Shown: positions 29,249 through 37,386, counted from the stretch's first letter. The stretch: DNA of 64,000 nt from Thiopseudomonas alkaliphila (GCF_001267175.1 NZ_CP012358.1:310001-374000), one strand, 5' to 3'. Notes: generated by a model not told the origin, from the sequence alone. Numbers and translations: made by a program.

Positions 29249-29698
29249 TGTCGTGCCCTCGATGAGGTAATGAAAAGTGTAGGTAAGTGCTACACTGAAC
29301 AGTGGAGGCATAGTCATTTGAAGCGCATGGAAAGCTACCTATGATTTAGTGGATAATTAGCAGGAAGCAAATAACTTTATAAAATAATAATTTATACTAC
29401 GTTACTTATGATTTTATTTAGAAAGATTATCATTATTTTATAGTGGTAGGTGGGTGTGGTTCTGAAGAGTTTAGCGTGCTTGCTAAAAGAGTTTGAATGT
29501 GTGTTTTCAATTATTTCTATAATGAGGCGTTTTATTTGATTGATAGCTTTTCTATTAATTATCAGCTATAAAAAAGCCCCAGTTAAGGGGCTTCTTTCTA
29601 GTAAAACAATGCTGCCCAAATGGAGTTAAAACTACTCTAAACAGGTATCATTTTTGGGTATTGTAAAAACGTAAGTGCTTGATTTTACTAGGTTTGTT
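29249..29698. other. Gene-free A/T-rich gap before the prophage
   Basis: No convincing gene. It holds the upstream region of the sigma factor, then a hairpin AAGCCCC/GGGGCTT at 29574-29593 flanked by A and T runs that looks like a terminator. The missing chromosomal partner suggests that the gene this terminator served (the tRNA or tmRNA target) now lies at the far end of the prophage. Confidence 0.5.
29574..29593. terminator. Terminator-like hairpin left of the prophage
   Basis: AAGCCCC - AGTTAA - GGGGCTT preceded by a run of A. On the minus strand this is a hairpin followed by U residues, right for a minus-strand tRNA/tmRNA whose 3' end is at 29699. Confidence 0.7.
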
Positions 29699-29723
29699 TG
29701 GTGGAGCCGGGGGGATTTGAACC
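29699..29723 (-). other. Left attachment site (attL): tRNA or tmRNA 3' end
   Basis: On the minus strand the 25 bases read as the last part of a tRNA-like gene: GGTTCAAATCC, then the acceptor strand CGGCTCC and ACCA. Going further into the prophage the expected T-stem partner is broken (GGTGG cannot pair with CCCCC), so only the 3' end is here. This is the standard footprint of a tyrosine integrase using a tRNA or ssrA 3' end. The rebuilt gene should be at the right end, outside the window. Confidence 0.75.
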
Positions 29724-29790
29724 ACCGGTTAAACCTTGATTTATAACGGTTTTTTGAGTAACCATGCCCAAAAGCTGCCCATACTGTTTT

Positions 29791-30945
29791 TTAATCCTTT
29801 ACAGCATCTGAAAACAAAGCAACCGCCTTATCGCCAGATGTGTCATTTTCGCTAGGTATCCAACGCCCATAAATTCTAGCAATCATGGTCCAGTCGCGGT
29901 GGCCCATCTGCTTTGCTACCCACATAGGGTGCTCACCTGCTGTAAGCATCATTGAAGCATAAGTGTGCCTTGTTTGGTATGGGTTCCTATAGCGTACTCC
30001 GGCTTTTTTAAGAGTCGGAATCCAAAAGCTTTTGCGTAGCACCTGGTCACCGGTATATGGCTGCTCATATCTCGGGTCGTGAAAAACTTCTTCACCTATC
30101 GGGTAGGTGTATTCTTTTTGGTTTTCTAACGCATCTAGTGCTGGTGGTAGCAGCTTAACGTCACGCATACCGCTAGCTGTTTTAGGCAACTCTGCTTCCT
30201 TTGCAGCTGATGTTTTAGCTTTGGATATGCGCACCTCATTTCTCAGCCAATCAATGTCATTCCATTGCAGTGCAATCAATTCGCTGGTGCGTAAACCAGT
30301 CCATAAAGCAAACTGTAGAAAGTTTTTATATTGGCCAATAGCAGCCGCCAAGATTGCAGCTTGCTCTTGCTGGGTGAAAGGATCGATCTGATCTTCAGTT
30401 TTAGGGCGTTCTTTAACAGTGTATGACCAGCCGGTCAGCGGGTTAATCTCTATCATTTCGTCATCAACGGCATGATTAAGCGCTGAGCGTAAGCAGCTTT
30501 GAATGTTCAGTAGGCGCTTATTTGAAGCATCAAACTTACTGAGCATGCTTCGTATATCTTTGCGACTGAGCATTATCAAAGGGATATGGCCCAAGTTGGG
30601 AATCAGCACGCCGTTGATGATTTTACGATAGCCTTCCAAAGTACTGGCTTTTAACACTGGCTCTTTTTGCTCGAGCCAGTGTTCTAGGTAATTTTCTAGT
30701 GAAACTTGGCCAGAACTAAAGCCAAAAGATTTGGCATGTTTTGAGTGGGGGAAGGTCACGGCGTAATCAAAGGTGCCGTTAAAGATAGCTAGCTCGATTG
30801 AAGCCTTAAACTTTGCTGCTTTTTTTAAATTAGCGGGGGTGGGCTCAAGTGGGAGGCGTTCACGGAACCGGCGCCCTTTATACCGAAAGTCGATCTGGAT
30901 CGACGTTGCTGAAACTGCTTGTACTCCGCTGAGCTTTCTACCCAT
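29791..30945 (-). CDS. int: Phage tyrosine integrase
   Basis: 384 residues. An N-terminal arm-binding domain (about 1-60, with SIQIDFRYKGRRFRE) as in integrases with the DUF3596-type head is followed by the SAM-like core-binding domain (about 80-175). The catalytic domain has Arg219 in TGLRTSEL, RHTYASM at 326-332, His349 in QMGHRDW and the nucleophile Tyr359 in ARIYGRW. The usual first histidine of the H-x-x-R box is replaced by YQTR, common in this subfamily. Sits beside attL. Its start lies 121 bases inside the excisionase gene. Confidence 0.93.
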   Translation of the reverse strand: MGRKLSGVQAVSATSIQIDFRYKGRRFRERLPLEPTPANLKKAAKFKASIELAIFNGTFDYAVTFPHSKHAKSFGFSSGQVSLENYLEHWLEQKEPVLKASTLEGYRKIINGVLIPNLGHIPLIMLSRKDIRSMLSKFDASNKRLLNIQSCLRSALNHAVDDEMIEINPLTGWSYTVKERPKTEDQIDPFTQQEQAAILAAAIGQYKNFLQFALWTGLRTSELIALQWNDIDWLRNEVRISKAKTSAAKEAELPKTASGMRDVKLLPPALDALENQKEYTYPIGEEVFHDPRYEQPYTGDQVLRKSFWIPTLKKAGVRYRNPYQTRHTYASMMLTAGEHPMWVAKQMGHRDWTMIARIYGRWIPSENDTSGDKAVALFSDAVKD

Positions 30946-31103
30946 TCTGCGTAACCCTCCACGCTAATCAGATTCCTACCGTCAGGTGCCTTAAACCACA
31001 CCAAGTCTTCAGGCCAAATGTTGTCAGCGATCTTTTTACGTATCGCTGCTTCTGTGTAGCCGCTTTCTTTTGAAAACTGCCTAATAGTCTTGTACTTAAC
31101 CAT
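30825..31103 (-). CDS. xis: Excisionase-like winged-helix protein
   Basis: 92 residues. TIRQFSKESGYTEAAIRKK followed by DGRNLISVEGYAEWVE is the pattern of small phage excisionases, which bind the attachment-site arms and steer the integrase to excision. It shares its last 121 bases with the integrase gene in another frame, an arrangement also known for lambda xis-int. Preceded by AGGAGA-type spacing (AGACCTTTAATGG). Position next to int supports the call over a general regulator. Confidence 0.75.
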   Translation of the reverse strand: MVKYKTIRQFSKESGYTEAAIRKKIADNIWPEDLVWFKAPDGRNLISVEGYAEWVESSAEYKQFQQRRSRSTFGIKGAGSVNASHLSPPPLI

Positions 31104-31113
31104 TAAAGGTCTC

Positions 31114-32004
31114 CTATGCAGCTTTTTTGAGTTTTTGAACTATTGCCTTTGCTTTCTCGTACATCCACAAGTCAGTGGCTTTAGTTAGCACAGCTGCTGT
31201 TCTGCGCTGTGCTTCATCCAGCAAGTCGCTGTATTCTTTTAAGAGGCGGCGGGTGTAGCTGCGCGATAATTTGATTTGCAGGCACACCTGGTCAATTGTT
31301 TGACCTTGCTGCATTAGCTCGTATATCTGCTGGCGCTTAGCAAAGCATTTAGCTTTTGACTCTTCTTCAAGCAGTGCGCGAAAGGCTATAAATAGCGTTT
31401 CATAGAGCAGATCCGGCTTTGCTTTGGGGTGCGCAATGATGGGCAAGGTTTTTTGTATTGAATTTGATAGCTGCCACTGCAGCATCGACCAGCCGTGATC
31501 GTGGCAAAGCGTGTAAAGCTGATCAAGCTGCTGATCGGTGAAAAGCTGAATCTCATCATCGAGGCTTTTGTTTTGAGTTAACACCGACCCAATCGCTTGT
31601 AGATTTTTGCAGTCAATCGAGCGAATAAAATTACCGCTTTCACTATCTAGCTGCTCAAGCAATGTATGCAGCTTGTACTCTTCTTCAGCTTTCAAGTGCA
31701 GCGTTTCAAGCCTTTGTTCTTCTGCGTGATCTTGATCGAGTATTGCCGTTGTGGCCGCACTAAACAGCCACGGGTGATCGCTAAAGTCACGGTAAACTTG
31801 CTGGGCCATCTTTGGGCTTATGATTGGCTTCATTTTTCGGTACTCAACAAACAGCATCTTGCTGCTGCCATCCGAGTACTGGATGCCTACGCGGCATACA
31901 CCGCGCAGCATTAAGTTTGCTCGGTTAACTTCGGCGCGCATAGCAAAGCCTTTTACTGGCTTATGCTGTGCGCGGATTTTTTTCGTTTTTGGCTTGCGTG
32001 CCAT
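31114..32004 (-). CDS. Phage protein with C-terminal helix-turn-helix, unknown function
   Basis: 296 residues, not recognised. A basic N-terminus (MARKPKTKKIRAQHKPVKGF) is followed by a mixed domain and a long helical middle with acidic segments. Near residues 235-265 an HTH-like stretch (QGQTIDQVCLQIKLSRSYTR) suggests DNA binding. Lies in the leftward early operon between the zinc-ribbon miniprotein and excisionase, overlapping the former by 44 bases. Could be a regulator of excision or replication; this is a guess from position only. Confidence 0.6.
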   Translation of the reverse strand: MARKPKTKKIRAQHKPVKGFAMRAEVNRANLMLRGVCRVGIQYSDGSSKMLFVEYRKMKPIISPKMAQQVYRDFSDHPWLFSAATTAILDQDHAEEQRLETLHLKAEEEYKLHTLLEQLDSESGNFIRSIDCKNLQAIGSVLTQNKSLDDEIQLFTDQQLDQLYTLCHDHGWSMLQWQLSNSIQKTLPIIAHPKAKPDLLYETLFIAFRALLEEESKAKCFAKRQQIYELMQQGQTIDQVCLQIKLSRSYTRRLLKEYSDLLDEAQRRTAAVLTKATDLWMYEKAKAIVQKLKKAA

Positions 32005-32104
32005 GGCGTGATTCTCCTAATAACGCACCGCAGCGCGTACAGGCTGCACCGCGAGTAGGGCAGCCGCTAACTGGTTTGCGGGTTTTTCTACAGATGGTTT
32101 TCAT
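31961..32104 (-). CDS. Small zinc-ribbon-like phage protein
   Basis: 47 residues from the ATG at 32104, whose ATGA overlaps the stop of the upstream gene. Four cysteines (CRK at the start, GCPT, then CTRCG) can form a metal-binding knuckle. No family recognised. The coupled start and the tight packing on both sides support a real gene in spite of its size. Confidence 0.5.
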   Translation of the reverse strand: MKTICRKTRKPVSGCPTRGAACTRCGALLGESRHGTQAKNEKNPRTA

Positions 32105-32481
32105 GACTGGCGGCACTCGGCAATAGCTAGAACAAAATCTAGTGGGGTGCATGCCATGATCGGGGTGTAGCCAAGCTTTTGTGCTGCTCGCAGTGTTTTC
32201 TTGTTCTGCAGATCAATTTCTTTGAGCACTTGCTGTTGAGCTTTAAAGCGTTGATTAATATCGTTCGCTATTTGCTCTACACGGGCCTTAACTTCCGGGC
32301 TTTGTTTTAGGTTTTTTTGGTAGCTTATGCCTGCATACCAGGCTGCCTGCCAGTCTTGCCAGGCGACTTCCACTTCATCGCAAATGTATCTGCCTTGTTT
32401 GCGATGTATGTTTTCTGGCTTTTTAGGGAATAGCTGGCGCTCGCGCTGCTCGAACGCAGCACGCATTTTTGTTTTGCTCAT
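32101..32481 (-). CDS. Phage hypothetical protein, 126 aa
   Basis: 126 residues, hydrophilic, mostly helical by composition (EQRERQLFPKKPENIH, then a Lys/Gln/Glu-rich helix from about 65 to 105). No known motif. Its stop overlaps the start of the zinc-ribbon miniprotein. Codon use and packing match the leftward early operon. Function unknown. Confidence 0.6.
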   Translation of the reverse strand: MSKTKMRAAFEQRERQLFPKKPENIHRKQGRYICDEVEVAWQDWQAAWYAGISYQKNLKQSPEVKARVEQIANDINQRFKAQQQVLKEIDLQNKKTLRAAQKLGYTPIMACTPLDFVLAIAECRQS

Positions 32482-32546
32482 AGTGTTTACTCAGAGGACG
32501 TTTGCCGCTTTTATGAACTTTGGCGGCCAGTTAACTTAGCGCTGGA

Positions 32547-32789
32547 TTAGCTAAAAAACTGTTGTTTTTGATCGGGCGTAAGGTGCTCAGCGGCGTGGAT
32601 TAGGCGGGTGATAATGTCCTGCGGTTCGTCGATGCCTGTTTCTTGCATGAGTAGCTCAAGCTTTGCGTTGGTGGTGTGGTACAGCTGAATCTTGATTACT
32701 TTTGCTAGCAGTCGCGCTTTGCGCTCTTCTTCTTTTAGTTTGTCGCGTTCGCGCTGCTCTCGTTTGCGTTCTGCAGGTGTTTTGGCCAC
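32547..32789 (-). CDS. Small charged phage protein
   Basis: 80 residues from the GTG at 32789, chosen because TTAAGGAGGT lies 6 bases upstream; a GTG at 32837 would overlap the previous gene. The first half is a strongly charged helix (AERKREQRERDKLKEEERKA). The second half (KIQLYHTTNAKLELLMQETG then DIITRLIHAAEHL) resembles a short ribbon-helix-helix or dimer-forming helix pair. A DNA-binding role is possible. Confidence 0.6.
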   Translation of the reverse strand: MAKTPAERKREQRERDKLKEEERKARLLAKVIKIQLYHTTNAKLELLMQETGIDEPQDIITRLIHAAEHLTPDQKQQFFS

Positions 32790-32799
32790 GACAACCTCC

Positions 32800-33504
32800 T
32801 TAACTGTTGAGTCTTTTAACGGGGGATTGCTGGCCACTCATACCGCTTTGAATGTTGGCTTGCTTGCCATCATTCCATCCTTTCCCCAAAGCGTAGGCTT
32901 CTAGAGGACTGTCTTTTATCTTGGGCTTATTAACTTCACGAAACTCACCGCCAGCACCCATATTGAAATGAGTTCGAATAGCTTGGTCTTGAGCGTCTCT
33001 GATCTGCTCGGTTATTTGGCTAGCAAATTCGCGCACTTTTTCTGAAACAGCGGCCACCCACGCTATACCGTATGACCGATTAAAAGTCTTGGCTTCTGAT
33101 GGCTTAAGTTTGAAGTGCTGGTTTTCAAACTCTTTAAGTGAGTCTTTTCGGTTAACCTGTATTTGTCTTACTAGCACATGAATAGCGTAGCTGCATATTT
33201 CAGGTGCTGGCGCCTCGCCGGCAATTACAGGATGACTATTACTAAAAACCACACTACAGCCAAAAAAACTGCAGATAACGTTGATCAGATGTTTTTCAGG
33301 GATGGTGTATCGGGCTCTGGAGTGCTTGCCGGCAGATGTGTCTAGAACTTCAATTGACGGCAGTTCCGCATCATGCAATGTGATCCCGTGCTTCTCCATC
33401 ATTGCTTTTGCCTGACGCAAAGCTGCAGCCGCCTCATGCTCGTTTGAAGACTTTGAAAGCGCTAAGCATTTTTTTATGCGCCTCAAAATTCTATCTTTAC
33501 TCAT
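32800..33504 (-). CDS. DUF2786-domain phage protein
   Basis: 234 residues. The first ~45 residues match the DUF2786 pattern (RILRRIKKCLALSKSSNEHE followed by AAALRQAKAMMEKHGI), seen in many phage and plasmid genes of unknown function. The rest holds a mixed domain with CSFFGCSVVF and YAIHVLVRQIQVNRK. Its stop overlaps the SD of the next gene. Could have a DNA-metabolism role since its neighbours include SSB, but there is no direct evidence. Confidence 0.75.
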   Translation of the reverse strand: MSKDRILRRIKKCLALSKSSNEHEAAAALRQAKAMMEKHGITLHDAELPSIEVLDTSAGKHSRARYTIPEKHLINVICSFFGCSVVFSNSHPVIAGEAPAPEICSYAIHVLVRQIQVNRKDSLKEFENQHFKLKPSEAKTFNRSYGIAWVAAVSEKVREFASQITEQIRDAQDQAIRTHFNMGAGGEFREVNKPKIKDSPLEAYALGKGWNDGKQANIQSGMSGQQSPVKRLNS

Positions 33505-33541
33505 TAATCACCTCAGAACGGCAGTTTGCATAAAGTCATCA

Positions 33542-33658
33542 TTATTCCTGGCTCAAATAATCTTTTTCGATACGCTTGACCAGTTTATCAATGCGGTGGT
33601 TAGTCAACGCAATTAGAAGGAATTGCATTACTAACAGTAAAAGAAACACTCCGGTCAT
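33542..33658 (-). CDS. 38-residue membrane miniprotein
   Basis: Reads MTGVFLLLLVMQFLLIALT, then a polar tail rich in Lys/Arg (RIDKLVKRIEKD). One TM helix is followed by an amphipathic basic tail. The ATG is coupled (ATGA) to the stop of the upstream gene. Small membrane genes of this sort are common in Pseudomonas early phage operons; role unknown. Confidence 0.55.
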   Translation of the reverse strand: MTGVFLLLLVMQFLLIALTNHRIDKLVKRIEKDYLSQE

Positions 33659-33858
33659 GATTCACCATCCTTAACAACCCAGGCTGAGCAACTAACGTAG
33701 TTATCCCGTAGATCAAGTGCCGACTCATTCAGAAATTTATTCTGATCCTGTTCGCTCATGGCTTCCCACTCTGATAGATCTATGAGGATTTCGTCTTCGT
33801 GGTCGCCGCCAGTGTAGCCAGTTTCAACCAGCACCTTGATCCTAACTTGATCGCTCAT
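33655..33858 (-). CDS. Phage hypothetical protein, 67 aa
   Basis: 67 residues, acidic, reading VRIKVLVETGYTGGDHEDEI then DLSEWEAMSEQDQNKFLNE, ending with a beta-like segment (NYVSCSAWVV). This looks like a small conserved phage family of unknown function (DUF7167-like, from memory). ATGA overlaps on both sides tie it to its neighbours in one translated unit. Confidence 0.65.
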   Translation of the reverse strand: MSDQVRIKVLVETGYTGGDHEDEILIDLSEWEAMSEQDQNKFLNESALDLRDNYVSCSAWVVKDGES

Positions 33859-33989
33859 GGTTCACCGCCTTGCTCAAAAACTTGCAAGATCTCAGCCTGC
33901 CGCCGAACGGTTTCCATCGCCTGCGGCTCGTAGCTTTCGTGAAACGCTTCACGCATTTCATCTGTCGGAGCCAGTTTGTGTGCATTCAT
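33855..33989 (-). CDS. 44-residue phage protein
   Basis: From ATG 33989 with GAGGTAGGT immediately upstream; ends in the ATGA overlap with the next gene. Reads MNAHKLAPTDEMREAFHESY then QAMETVRRQAEILQVF, a short helical protein. Strong SD and coupling support it. Function unknown. Confidence 0.55.
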   Translation of the reverse strand: MNAHKLAPTDEMREAFHESYEPQAMETVRRQAEILQVFEQGGEP

Positions 33990-34061
33990 ACCTACCTCGT
34001 GAAAACTTGATTACCTTGTGATATACAGGGGCTTAACTTTTTACCTGAATGGAAAACACCT

Positions 34062-34382
34062 ATGAAAAAAATCCTGATCGCTATTTCTGCCGGGCTGATT
34101 GCAGCCATTGCGCAACCCGCTTTTGCAGAAACAAACGAAGAAAAAGCGGCATTCGCACTGAATGCGGATGAGAGCGAAGTGACGGTCAGCGATGTGAAGC
34201 GCTCGGGCATGAAAGTTAAATTCAAGGCGCACTATGATGGTGGCACTTACAACTGTTACTACACGTCCATGGGCGTGAAGTCTGACGCGCTGTGCTCAGG
34301 TCCTATCAACAAGAAAGATGGTGTTCGCCCACATAGTGGCGCAGGGTGTAATGATTTGCTGAGAGCTGCAGGACGTTGCTAA
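34062..34382 (+). CDS. Small exported protein (phage cargo)
   Basis: 106 residues. Clear signal peptide (MKKILIAISAGLIAAIAQPAFA, cleavage after AFA), then a ~84-residue mature protein with four cysteines (NCYYTS, ALCSGP, GCNDLL, GRC) that may form two disulfides in the periplasm. Plus-strand orientation inside a minus-strand operon is typical of prophage cargo genes expressed in lysogens. No family recognised; could alter the envelope or phage adsorption. Confidence 0.65.
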   Translation: MKKILIAISAGLIAAIAQPAFAETNEEKAAFALNADESEVTVSDVKRSGMKVKFKAHYDGGTYNCYYTSMGVKSDALCSGPINKKDGVRPHSGAGCNDLLRAAGRC

Positions 34383-34407
34383 CTCTTCAAATTAATATTT
34401 ATCAGGG

Positions 34408-34899
34408 CTAGAACGGAATATCATCATCAAAGCTATTGTAATCAGGCGCTGGCCCTTGGGCTTGCTGGCTAGGTTGCTGTGCTGGCGCTTGGTTGGGTGC
34501 AGCAGGTTGGTAGGCAGCTTGTTGTGCAGCGGCTTTGCTTTGTCCAGAATCGCCGGAGCGGCTATCTAGCATTTGCATTTGGCCGCTAATGTCCACGACC
34601 ACCTCGGTGGTGTAGCGCTTGATGCCGTCTTTTTCCCATTCTCGGGTTTGCAGCTTACCTTCGATGTAAACTTTGGAGCCTTTACGTAGGTACTGGCTCG
34701 CCACTTCAGCTAGGCGGCCAAACATGACTACGCGGTGCCACTCAGTCCGCTCTTGATGCTGACCTGTTAGCTTATCTTTCCAAATTTCGCCGGTGGCCAG
34801 TGTAAGATTGGTTACGGCATTTCCATTGGGTGTATACCGAATATTTGGATCGCTGCCCAGATTACCGACTAAAATTGCTTTGTTAACGCCACGGCTCAT
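34408..34899 (-). CDS. ssb: Single-stranded DNA-binding protein
   Basis: 163 residues from ATG 34899 (GGAG 8 bases upstream). The OB fold starts [20 protein letters not shown], with [20 protein letters not shown] typical of SSB. A Gln/Pro/Ala-rich linker leads to the acidic tail DDDIPF that docks host repair and replication proteins. Phage-encoded SSB in the leftward early operon; the host should have its own copy elsewhere. Confidence 0.95.
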   Translation of the reverse strand: MSRGVNKAILVGNLGSDPNIRYTPNGNAVTNLTLATGEIWKDKLTGQHQERTEWHRVVMFGRLAEVASQYLRKGSKVYIEGKLQTREWEKDGIKRYTTEVVVDISGQMQMLDSRSGDSGQSKAAAQQAAYQPAAPNQAPAQQPSQQAQGPAPDYNSFDDDIPF

Positions 34900-34994
34900 T
34901 AAGTGCTCCATAATATTTGAGTTTGGATAGTAAATAAGGTAGGAGAGTATTAAAGGTTGAGTGCATTTATTTTTTCTTATGGTAGAGGTGTGTA

Positions 34995-35711
34995 ATGGAT
35001 AAAACTCTTAATGAAGGCTTTCTATTAGTAAAATTTTTCAAGGAGAAAAAATATAGAGACTTGTTAATTAAAGGGAAAATGCATATGAGATCACCTGAGT
35101 ACTATAGAAAAAATACCTTGCCTGGTGTTGGTGATCCTAATGAGTCATCTATTTTTTCTATTAGAGAGAAAATCTCAAATGATAAAAAACCAGTTATCAA
35201 TTTTGGATTAGTTGATAATATTTCTGGAAAAGTATCTCCGCCATTTAAGCTGATTTTTAAAAACCTTACTATGTATGATGCAGCTGTAGTGAATGGATGG
35301 ATTCAGTCGTGGTTTTTAATTCCTGCAAAGTTTAGTTGCATTAATAAATTTAACCTTTTTAAAAATAATATTGAACGAATGAAAGAGGAGTTTGGTCAGT
35401 ATGCCGCAATTATAGATGGAGAAGATTTTTCCAGTTTTTATAAGTTACTAGAAAAAAATTGTAGTGATCGATTAAGTTTTAGTATCGTAAAATATAGTCC
35501 TGACAGAACAGAGCATAATATTTTTTGTAAGAGTGAAGATTACTCCTATCAGAATGAGTTTAGGATAGTTATGGGGGAGTGTCCTATAATGGAAGAGAAA
35601 GATAAGGAGTTTATGGTTAAGGATGGATTTAGTAAAATTATAAGTAAAAGCCGCTATTTGCAGGCAAAATTACCTTCAGGAAAATATGAATATATTAAAA
35701 TTGGTATTTAG
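34995..35711 (+). CDS. AT-rich cargo gene, unknown function
   Basis: 238 residues in very A/T-rich DNA, transcribed against the operon. It begins [20 protein letters not shown] and has [11 protein letters not shown] near residue 30 and [12 protein letters not shown] near 190. The order KF-x-YxDxL ... G-x-hydrophobic ... E-F-R recalls the DUF2971-like proteins often found among anti-phage genes, but similarity is weak. No TM or signal. Composition and orientation mark it as transferred cargo. Candidate superinfection or defence function, by inference only. Confidence 0.6.
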   Translation: MDKTLNEGFLLVKFFKEKKYRDLLIKGKMHMRSPEYYRKNTLPGVGDPNESSIFSIREKISNDKKPVINFGLVDNISGKVSPPFKLIFKNLTMYDAAVVNGWIQSWFLIPAKFSCINKFNLFKNNIERMKEEFGQYAAIIDGEDFSSFYKLLEKNCSDRLSFSIVKYSPDRTEHNIFCKSEDYSYQNEFRIVMGECPIMEEKDKEFMVKDGFSKIISKSRYLQAKLPSGKYEYIKIGI

Positions 35712-35728
35712 TTAGGAGTGTTTCAGAT

Positions 35729-35830
35729 TTAAAAGGTGCTAACTACGTACCATAAAAAAGGTAAAATAATGGCGGTCCAGCCGATTAACCAGATCAAGGT
35801 TATGCGGCAGACAAGGGAGAACATAGTCAT
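35729..35830 (-). CDS. Possible 33-residue membrane miniprotein
   Basis: Reads MTMFSLVCRITLIWLIGWTA then IILPFLWYVV, almost entirely hydrophobic. Placed before the next minus-strand gene cluster. No good SD is seen, so the call is weak; an ATG at 35824 is an alternative. Confidence 0.3.
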   Translation of the reverse strand: MTMFSLVCRITLIWLIGWTAIILPFLWYVVSTF

Positions 35831-35944
35831 TTTTTAATCTTGCTTAGAACTTGATTCCCTCACAAACGAGGGAGCCTGTTAATGTTTCTTGGGTTGCAGA
35901 CCATTTTGCTGACGTCAGCAGAATGGTCTACAGATAGGTGCTTT

Positions 35945-36706
35945 TTAGGGCTGCCAGCTATAGATCAGCAGCTCTTTTGCATCAATAGGGCGCCCGCCCA
36001 CTGTGTAAGAGGTTGTTAAAGGCTCCATGTGGAAGTCTTTAAACAGCTCACGAATGTCGGGGTGGTCGTTGATGCTGAGCAAGGCTTTTCCCTGCAGATT
36101 ACGAAAGGTTTCGGCCAGCATCTCGTATTGCTCCCAACCGAAGTCAACACCGTAGCCGGCTACTTTCCAGTAGGGTGGATCGCAATAAAAAAAGCTAAAA
36201 GGGCGGTCATAACGCTGTATGCAGCTATGCCAATCTAAGTGTTCAATACACACCTTGCTTAGTCGCAAATGAGCTAAAGAAAGCTCTTCTTCAATTCGCA
36301 ACAAGTTAATGCGCGCACCGCGAGCAGGATCTACGCCAAATGTTTGACCAACATTTTTACCACCGAACGCTAGTTTCTGCAGGTAATAAAAACGAGCTGC
36401 TCGTTGAATATCGGTGAGTGTGTCTGGGTGCTCGAGCTTGAGCCACTCAAACATTTCACGGCTAACGAGGCTCCAGCGGAATTGCTGAATAAACTCTTGC
36501 AGGTGGTGGCGAACCACGCGGTAAAGACTAGTTAGCTCACCGTTTATATCGTTGATGACTTCAGCCTTTGACGGATCTTTCATAAACAGCATGGCGGCTC
36601 CACCAGCAAAAGGCTCGATGTAGCTTTGGTGCTCGGGGAATTTGGGCAGGATCTGTTTTACTAGGCGACGTTTGCCGCCCATCCAGGGGATTATAGGTTT
36701 TGCCAT
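35945..36706 (-). CDS. DNA adenine N6-methyltransferase (Dam/D12 class)
   Basis: 253 residues. N-terminal PWMGGKRRLV and FAGGAAMLF (33-41) form the SAM-binding motif. The catalytic DPPYW is at residues 176-180, the mark of alpha-class N6-adenine methylases. Length and motif order match phage Dam-like enzymes, which protect phage DNA or modify transcription. GAGG lies 7 bases before the ATG. Preceded by a Com-type gene, a pairing known from Mu-like and Pseudomonas prophages. Target site cannot be read from sequence. Confidence 0.9.
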   Translation of the reverse strand: MAKPIIPWMGGKRRLVKQILPKFPEHQSYIEPFAGGAAMLFMKDPSKAEVINDINGELTSLYRVVRHHLQEFIQQFRWSLVSREMFEWLKLEHPDTLTDIQRAARFYYLQKLAFGGKNVGQTFGVDPARGARINLLRIEEELSLAHLRLSKVCIEHLDWHSCIQRYDRPFSFFYCDPPYWKVAGYGVDFGWEQYEMLAETFRNLQGKALLSINDHPDIRELFKDFHMEPLTTSYTVGGRPIDAKELLIYSWQP

Positions 36707-36721
36707 TGATTGCCTCGTTAC

Positions 36722-36889
36722 TCATGCAGTGCTTAACTCAGCACTGGGTTGGAAGCTCGAGGCCTTCGTATTTAATGCTTTGCAGCGTGGGCACTTTATC
36801 TGAAGCTGATAATTGCCGTCTGCTAGAGCGAGTAGTCTGTTGCATTTATAGCAACGGATTGATTTTAACTTATGGCTGTATGTATTCAC
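36722..36889 (-). CDS. com: Com-family zinc-finger regulator
   Basis: 55 residues from the GTG at 36889. Two CxxC pairs (IRCYKCNRLL and IKCPRCKALN) separated by the short ADGNYQLQ spacer match the Com family. Mu Com binds mom mRNA and allows translation of the DNA-modifying Mom protein. Here it precedes the adenine methylase by 15 bases and may control its translation in the same way. The gene is antisense to a spurious plus-strand ORF. No ATG start is available, so the exact start is less sure. Confidence 0.8.
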   Translation of the reverse strand: MNTYSHKLKSIRCYKCNRLLALADGNYQLQIKCPRCKALNTKASSFQPSAELSTA

Positions 36890-37059
36890 AGTGCTTGTTT
36901 TATGTTACCTTGGCCTCGCACTTGCGCAGGTGTGAGAGGCTTCGGCTGGTTAGCAGCGCTAACTGCTAATTGGTGATCTAGTAGGGCACCCCTAGCGCCT
37001 TACTGGATCGCCTCTCTTCAATTAACTGCCAATCAGCTGGTCGCTATTAGTCAATTTCG
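36890..37059. other. Structured leader upstream of com
   Basis: Gap between the exporter stop and com. Several hairpins are possible: CCTCGCAC with GTGTGAGAGG (one mismatch), GTTAGC with GCTAAC around 36949-36963, and GATCTAGTA with TACTGGATC around 36977-37009. Probably the untranslated leader of com-dam; function unknown. Confidence 0.4.
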
Positions 37060-37371
37060 CTACGAAAATTTCAAACCAACAACCCCAGCAATGATCAGTG
37101 CAATGCTGATTAAGCGGCCAATACTGTTACTTTCATTTAAGAACAGAATACCAACAATTACAGTGCCTACGGCGCCTATGCCAACCCAGATACCATACGC
37201 AGTCCCCATAGGTAAGGTTTTCATAGCTATACCCAGTAGCCAGAAGCTTAGACCCATAGTGGAGAGGGTAAAAATAGAAGGCAAAAGCTCAGTAAAGCCA
37301 TTGGTATGCTTTAAACCGAACGCCCAGATCACTTCACAGAGACCAGCAATTATTAAAATAAACCAAGCCAT
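37060..37371 (-). CDS. gdx: SMR-family guanidinium exporter (Gdx/SugE type)
   Basis: 103 residues, four TM helices. The essential glutamate is in [20 protein letters not shown] (Glu13) and [12 protein letters not shown] is the usual Gdx/SugE pattern, with W-G-K-H marks separating it from the multidrug EmrE group. It exports guanidinium in exchange for protons as a dual-topology dimer. The mRNA leader carries a guanidine-II riboswitch, which independently supports the substrate. SD AAGGAG sits just after the second riboswitch hairpin. Unusual cargo for a prophage. Confidence 0.9.
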   Translation of the reverse strand: MAWFILIIAGLCEVIWAFGLKHTNGFTELLPSIFTLSTMGLSFWLLGIAMKTLPMGTAYGIWVGIGAVGTVIVGILFLNESNSIGRLISIALIIAGVVGLKFS

Positions 37372-37386
37372 ATGTGCTCCTTATAG

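Noticed and set aside
36700..36969. Plus-strand ORF of 89 codons
   Set aside because: Antisense to the Com gene, whose two CxxC pairs give it clear support; no SD or domain on the plus strand.
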